Shown here: one piece after another, positions 59,977-63,299 of the stretch
Numbering within the stretch: position 1 is the first letter of the stretch
Layout of the letters: the number at the start of each line of letters is the position of its first letter
Assembly (NCBI GenBank): GCA_944380875.1
Contig: CALWJA010000027.1
Coordinates: 1 to 63,299, forward strand
Length of the DNA: 63,299 bases
Reading direction: 5' to 3'
DNA from: an uncultured Clostridia bacterium
GTDB taxonomy: Bacteria; Bacillota; Clostridia; Oscillospirales; Acutalibacteraceae
Program-made: the position numbers and the translations under genes
The notes under the pieces: generated by a model
Seen by the model: only the letters and a program-made list of their open reading frames with translations
Databases searched by the model: none
What the model was told of the DNA's origin: nothing

Positions 59977-61608
59977 ATGGAAGCACAAAAGAAGCAGCCT
60001 GTGGAAATACAGGTTCAGGCCGAAAAATCCCTGGGGAAACAGGATCGTTTCTGGCGGTATGTTGGATATGATGAGTGTAATTACACCTATATGCCGGAAG
60101 GAAAACAGCTTCTCGATATATTTGGCGGATTGAAGGATGCGCCATATTATGTCCGCACACATTTTATGTTCTGCACAGGCAATTGCCACGGAGCCTATAA
60201 ATTTGGTTCCACAAATCTGTATACGGAAGATGCAGAAGGAAATCCTGTTTTTGATTTTACCTTCTATGACCGTATTCTGGATACACAGCTGCAGTCCGGT
60301 AATAAGCCTTTCCTTGAGCTGGGCTTTATGCCTATGGATCTGGCAGACACTTCTTATGGAAAAGGTATCCACGAGAACTGGCACGAAACCTATAAGAATG
60401 TGGGATGGACTTTCCCTCCCAAGGATTACGATAAGTGGCATTTGCTTATTGAAACTCTTGCCAAGCATCTGGTGGAACGTTATGGGGAAGAAGAAGTAAA
60501 TTCCTGGGATTTTGAACTCTGGAACGAGCCGGATATCTTTTATTGGAGCGGTTCCGCAGCGGAATACTGCAAGCTCTATGACTACACTGAGCACGCATTC
60601 CATTCCGTTTTGCCGAACGCCCGTCTTTCCGGCCCGGCTACTACCGGACCTTTTGAGGGAAGCAATTCCCAGAAATTCCTTCGTTTCTTCCTGGAGCATT
60701 GCCGCGATGGCGCCAACTACTATACTCAGGAAAAAGGAACCCGTTTGGACTTCATTACGTTCCATGTAAAGGGCGGCGGATTCCCCTTCGCGGTCCCGGC
60801 GCGGACGAAAAAAGAAGATCCCTCTGTGGAAAGGCTTCTTCTGCAGGTAAAAGTCGGTATGGATGTAGTCCGGGAATGCGGCTATGGGGATCGAGAAATC
60901 GTCCTCTCTGAGGCGGATCCCGACGGTTGGGCCGCAGGCGGCATGTATGACAATGCCAATATGGTGTTCCGCAATTCGGAATATTACGCCAGCTATGTAG
61001 CTTCCACCTATGTGGGAATCGAAAAACTGGCTATGGAATACAATATGAAGGTCCGTCCTCTTGCCTGGGCATGGACTTTCCCCGGAGAAAGCTGCTTCGA
61101 AGGCACCCGCGCTTTCACTACCCAGGGAATTGAGAAACCTGTTATGCATGCATTTCGTATGCTGGCCTGGTTGGGCGATGAAAAGGTAGCTCTGGAGAGC
61201 ACCGGTGCGTCTCAGGATACTAAAGTACAGCCTGATATTTCCGGCATGGCTGCGAAGGAATCCAACGAACCTGGTTCTCCGCTGGGAATAATGATCTATA
61301 GCCATCTGGAAGATAGGGATGCGCAGGGATCTACCCCCGTCCGTCTCTCCGTTTCGGGGCTTGAGGCAGGTAAAGTCCGGGTATCCCGGTATGTGGTGGA
61401 TAAGACCCATTCCAACGGCTATGAAGAATGGCTGCGGCAGGGTTCTCCCCTGTATCCCGAAGGAGAAGTCTATGAGGCGATCCGTCAGAAGGGACTTTTG
61501 GAGGAACCGGAGGTTACAGAGATGGAAGTTTCCGCTGAGGGAACTCTCTCTATGGAGTGTGAATTGCCGATCCACTCTGTGTGGTATCTGTCCATTGAAA
61601 AGGCATAA
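59977..61608 (+). CDS. Beta-xylosidase-like glycosidase, GH39
   Basis: 543 residues, cytoplasmic. Clan GH-A features: acid/base Glu184 in FELWNEPD and nucleophile Glu312 in IVLSEADPDG, with a C-terminal beta-sandwich (VRLSVSGLEAGKVRVSRYVVD). The family is inferred from these and from length. It probably releases xylose from xylo-oligosaccharides. GGGAGG before ATG 59977; the longer frame upstream lacks a site. Followed by its own terminator. Confidence 0.8.
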   Translation: MEAQKKQPVEIQVQAEKSLGKQDRFWRYVGYDECNYTYMPEGKQLLDIFGGLKDAPYYVRTHFMFCTGNCHGAYKFGSTNLYTEDAEGNPVFDFTFYDRILDTQLQSGNKPFLELGFMPMDLADTSYGKGIHENWHETYKNVGWTFPPKDYDKWHLLIETLAKHLVERYGEEEVNSWDFELWNEPDIFYWSGSAAEYCKLYDYTEHAFHSVLPNARLSGPATTGPFEGSNSQKFLRFFLEHCRDGANYYTQEKGTRLDFITFHVKGGGFPFAVPARTKKEDPSVERLLLQVKVGMDVVRECGYGDREIVLSEADPDGWAAGGMYDNANMVFRNSEYYASYVASTYVGIEKLAMEYNMKVRPLAWAWTFPGESCFEGTRAFTTQGIEKPVMHAFRMLAWLGDEKVALESTGASQDTKVQPDISGMAAKESNEPGSPLGIMIYSHLEDRDAQGSTPVRLSVSGLEAGKVRVSRYVVDKTHSNGYEEWLRQGSPLYPEGEVYEAIRQKGLLEEPEVTEMEVSAEGTLSMECELPIHSVWYLSIEKA

Positions 61609-61638
61609 AAGCGTATTTGAATACCAATAGGTGAAATG

Positions 61639-61678
61639 AAAAAGCATGGCAGTCAGAAATGGCTGTCATGCTTTTTTT
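61639..61678 (+). terminator. Terminator of the GH39 gene
   Basis: AAAAAGCATGGCAGT / GCTGTCATGCTTTTT (one G-T pair), then further T. Confidence 0.88.
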
Positions 61679-61753
61679 AATGGATTTGCAAATTTTAGCA
61701 ATAAAGAATAGCATGTATACAGGAGAATGGAATAGAAAATTTCACCATAAAAG

Positions 61754-61782
61754 TTGAAATATATCAAATTAAATGCTATAAT
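61754..61782 (+). promoter_or_regulatory. Sigma-A promoter of the second MATE gene
   Basis: TTGAAA, 17-bp spacer, TATAAT, with TGC before the -10 (extended). Confidence 0.85.
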
Positions 61783-61783
61783 A

Positions 61784-61801
61784 AGTCTAATTTTATAGAC
61801 T
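61784..61801 (+). promoter_or_regulatory. Inverted repeat at the MATE transcription start
   Basis: AGTCTA-N6-TAGACT, directly after the -10. Position suits a repressor operator. Confidence 0.5.
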
Positions 61802-61828
61802 AAAACACTAAAGTTAAGAGGCGAATGT

Positions 61829-63299
61829 ATGCAAAAACAAAAAGCAGAAGTGAATGGCAGTTCTTCATCTGTCCCTCTTGGGGAGACAAAAGCCAAAATT
61901 GTTCGTACAACCTTAGATTCTCTGCCTGTAGGAACAGGTGACCTTCCTATTGATAGAGAGAAAAAACTGCGGCATGCGGAAATTCCCGATGGAGTAACCC
62001 GCAGAATGCTGTATGGAGACGTGGTGCGTATAGCATGGCCTTCTTTTTTGGAGTTGGTTCTGACGCAGTTAACAAGTATGGCAGATCAGATTATGGTAGG
62101 CCAATTGCCGGGAACGGTGGGGGTTTTAGCCCTTTCCGCCGTAGGTCTAAGCGCCCAACCGAAGTTTTTGCTTATGACCATGATGCAGGCTTTGAATGTA
62201 GGTGCTACAGCTATGGTGGCCCGGTTCCGGGGGCAGGGGAACCGAGAGAAGGCAAATGTAGTTTTCCGCCAGTCCTTGCTATTAAATGCGATCCTTGCAG
62301 TGCTGTTTATGATAGTTGGCCTAGTTTTCGCAGCGCCAATGATCCGTTTTATGGGAGGAAGCGGCATTTCGGAGGAAACTTTCGGCTATGCGGTTGAGTA
62401 TTTCCAGATTCAGATGTATGGATTTGTGCCCCTATGTATTTCGTTTACCGTTACAGCCGTCCTCAGGGGTATTGGGGATACAAAAACGCCCTTGATTTAT
62501 AATACGATTTCCAATTTGGTCAATCTATTCTTTAACTATCTGTTGATTTATGGAAAATTTGGTTTTCCGGAGCTGCAGGTGGCGGGTGCCTCTATAGCCA
62601 CAATTATTGGGCAGACGGTAGCGTTCTTCATTGCTATAATTTTTGTAATGAACAAGAAAAGATACATTTATCTGAGCTTTAGGGAAAAATTCAAAGTAGA
62701 TCTGGTGATTTTGGGAAATGTTATTTCCATAGGTATTCCTTCTATGGTGGAGCAGCTCTTTATGCGGGCAGGCGTAATTATTTATACCAGAACGGTGGCG
62801 GGCTTGGGAGATGTATCCTATGCAACCCATCAGATCTGCATGAACATACAGGCGATGAGCTTTATGACAGGCCAGGCCTTCTCCAATTCCGCTACTACCC
62901 TTATGGGGCAGAGTTTGGGCAAAAGGCGAATCGATATGGCGGAAATCTATATGCGCCATACCAGAAGAATCGGCTTGATCGTTTCTTTGTTCTTGGCAGC
63001 CGCTTTGATCTTCTTTGGAAGAGATGTGGTGTGGCTTTATAACCAGACGGAGGAGATTGTGCTTCTTGGAGGCAATATCCTGATAATGGTGGGATGTATT
63101 CAGCCTTTCCAATCCAGCCAGTTTATTGTTTCCGGCGGCCTGCGGGGCGCAGGAGATACGAAATATCCGGCAGCAGTTATGTTTATTACGGTTTTAATTG
63201 TCAGAAGCGGTTTGGCTCTGCTTCTTGTAAATGTATTCCAGCTGGGGCTTTGGGGTGCATGGTATGCCCTTGTGGCAGATCAGTTGCTGAGAACATTGC
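61829..63299 (+). CDS. MATE family efflux transporter (3' end cut by window)
   Basis: 490 codons visible and still open at the edge. A ~65-residue hydrophilic N-terminus precedes MatE repeat 1 (WPSFLELVLTQLTSMADQIMVGQL) and repeat 2 (IGIPSMVEQLFMRAGVIIYTRTVAGLG), with GIGDTK and GAGDTK loops. Layout matches the first MATE at 27515, including the polar N-terminal tail, yet the two sequences differ clearly, so they are old paralogues. AAGAGG before ATG 61829. It sits behind a strong promoter with an operator-like repeat. Confidence 0.92.
   Translation, partial: MQKQKAEVNGSSSSVPLGETKAKIVRTTLDSLPVGTGDLPIDREKKLRHAEIPDGVTRRMLYGDVVRIAWPSFLELVLTQLTSMADQIMVGQLPGTVGVLALSAVGLSAQPKFLLMTMMQALNVGATAMVARFRGQGNREKANVVFRQSLLLNAILAVLFMIVGLVFAAPMIRFMGGSGISEETFGYAVEYFQIQMYGFVPLCISFTVTAVLRGIGDTKTPLIYNTISNLVNLFFNYLLIYGKFGFPELQVAGASIATIIGQTVAFFIAIIFVMNKKRYIYLSFREKFKVDLVILGNVISIGIPSMVEQLFMRAGVIIYTRTVAGLGDVSYATHQICMNIQAMSFMTGQAFSNSATTLMGQSLGKRRIDMAEIYMRHTRRIGLIVSLFLAAALIFFGRDVVWLYNQTEEIVLLGGNILIMVGCIQPFQSSQFIVSGGLRGAGDTKYPAAVMFITVLIVRSGLALLLVNVFQLGLWGAWYALVADQLLRTL

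Noticed and set aside
59722-61647. 641-codon reverse-strand frame over GH39
   Set aside because: Shadow of the GH39 gene; low-complexity, Phe/His-rich product without any domain.

Overview
The window looks like chromosome from an anaerobic, endospore-forming Clostridia species, most likely of the Oscillospirales (Ruminococcaceae/Acutalibacteraceae-type) gut lineages. The evidence is the set of sporulation genes (gpr, spoIIP, spoIIID, spoVAE), a CIRCE-controlled hrcA-grpE-dnaK-dnaJ operon, strong Shine-Dalgarno sites with frequent TTG/GTG starts, a T-box leader, and many plant-glycan glycosidases. Genus assignment is inference; no rRNA gene is present. I saw no tRNA gene, CRISPR array, insertion sequence or prophage.

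Layout. 1-2.8 kb: a repeat-bearing membrane protein (cut by the window edge) behind an ABC ATPase. 3.2-7.5 kb: pth-mfd. 7.8-27.2 kb: a block whose order (rpsT, gpr, spoIIP, lepA, hemW, hrcA, grpE, dnaK, dnaJ) matches the Bacillus subtilis chromosome, but with accessory genes inserted: a P-loop kinase, small membrane proteins, and between hemW and hrcA an ABC-2 exporter and a GH51 arabinofuranosidase. 27.5-34.6 kb: a MATE transporter, an orphan PTS EIIA-like protein, a carbohydrate-esterase-like hydrolase, a nitroreductase, a DUF2325-DUF3793-flavodoxin operon under two palindromic operators, and an Asp-box glycosidase-like protein. 34.9-36.8 kb: an AT-rich methionyl-tRNA synthetase under a Met-specifier T-box. 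37.0-42.6 kb: a five-gene dlt-like operon (adenylating ligase, DAP-decarboxylase-like PLP enzyme, carrier protein, MBOAT, SGNH/DltD-like protein). 43.1-49.8 kb: GH31, a HAD phosphatase fused to DUF4250, spoIIID, a PHP phosphoesterase, a TtcA-like tRNA thiolase and a GH25-LysM lysozyme. 50.6-57.2 kb: a complete oppABCDF-type importer plus a small membrane protein. 57.3-61.6 kb: GH29, a sugar isomerase/epimerase and GH39. 61.8 kb to the end: a second MATE transporter, cut by the window edge.

How the parts work together. The glycosidases have no visible signal peptides and, with the Opp-type importer, suggest uptake of plant oligosaccharides followed by trimming of arabinose, xylose and fucose in the cytoplasm. 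This is inferred from context. The most unusual system is the dlt-like operon. Besides the DltA/C/B/D-like functions it encodes a decarboxylase related to enzymes that can act on carrier-bound amino acids (BtrK precedent), which suggests that a decarboxylated or otherwise modified aminoacyl group is transferred to a surface polymer. Regulation is readable in many places: sigma-A promoters with 17-bp spacers, probable sigma-E promoters before spoIIP and spoIIID, CIRCE, a T-box, metal-box-like operators, and long hairpins in the opp operon.
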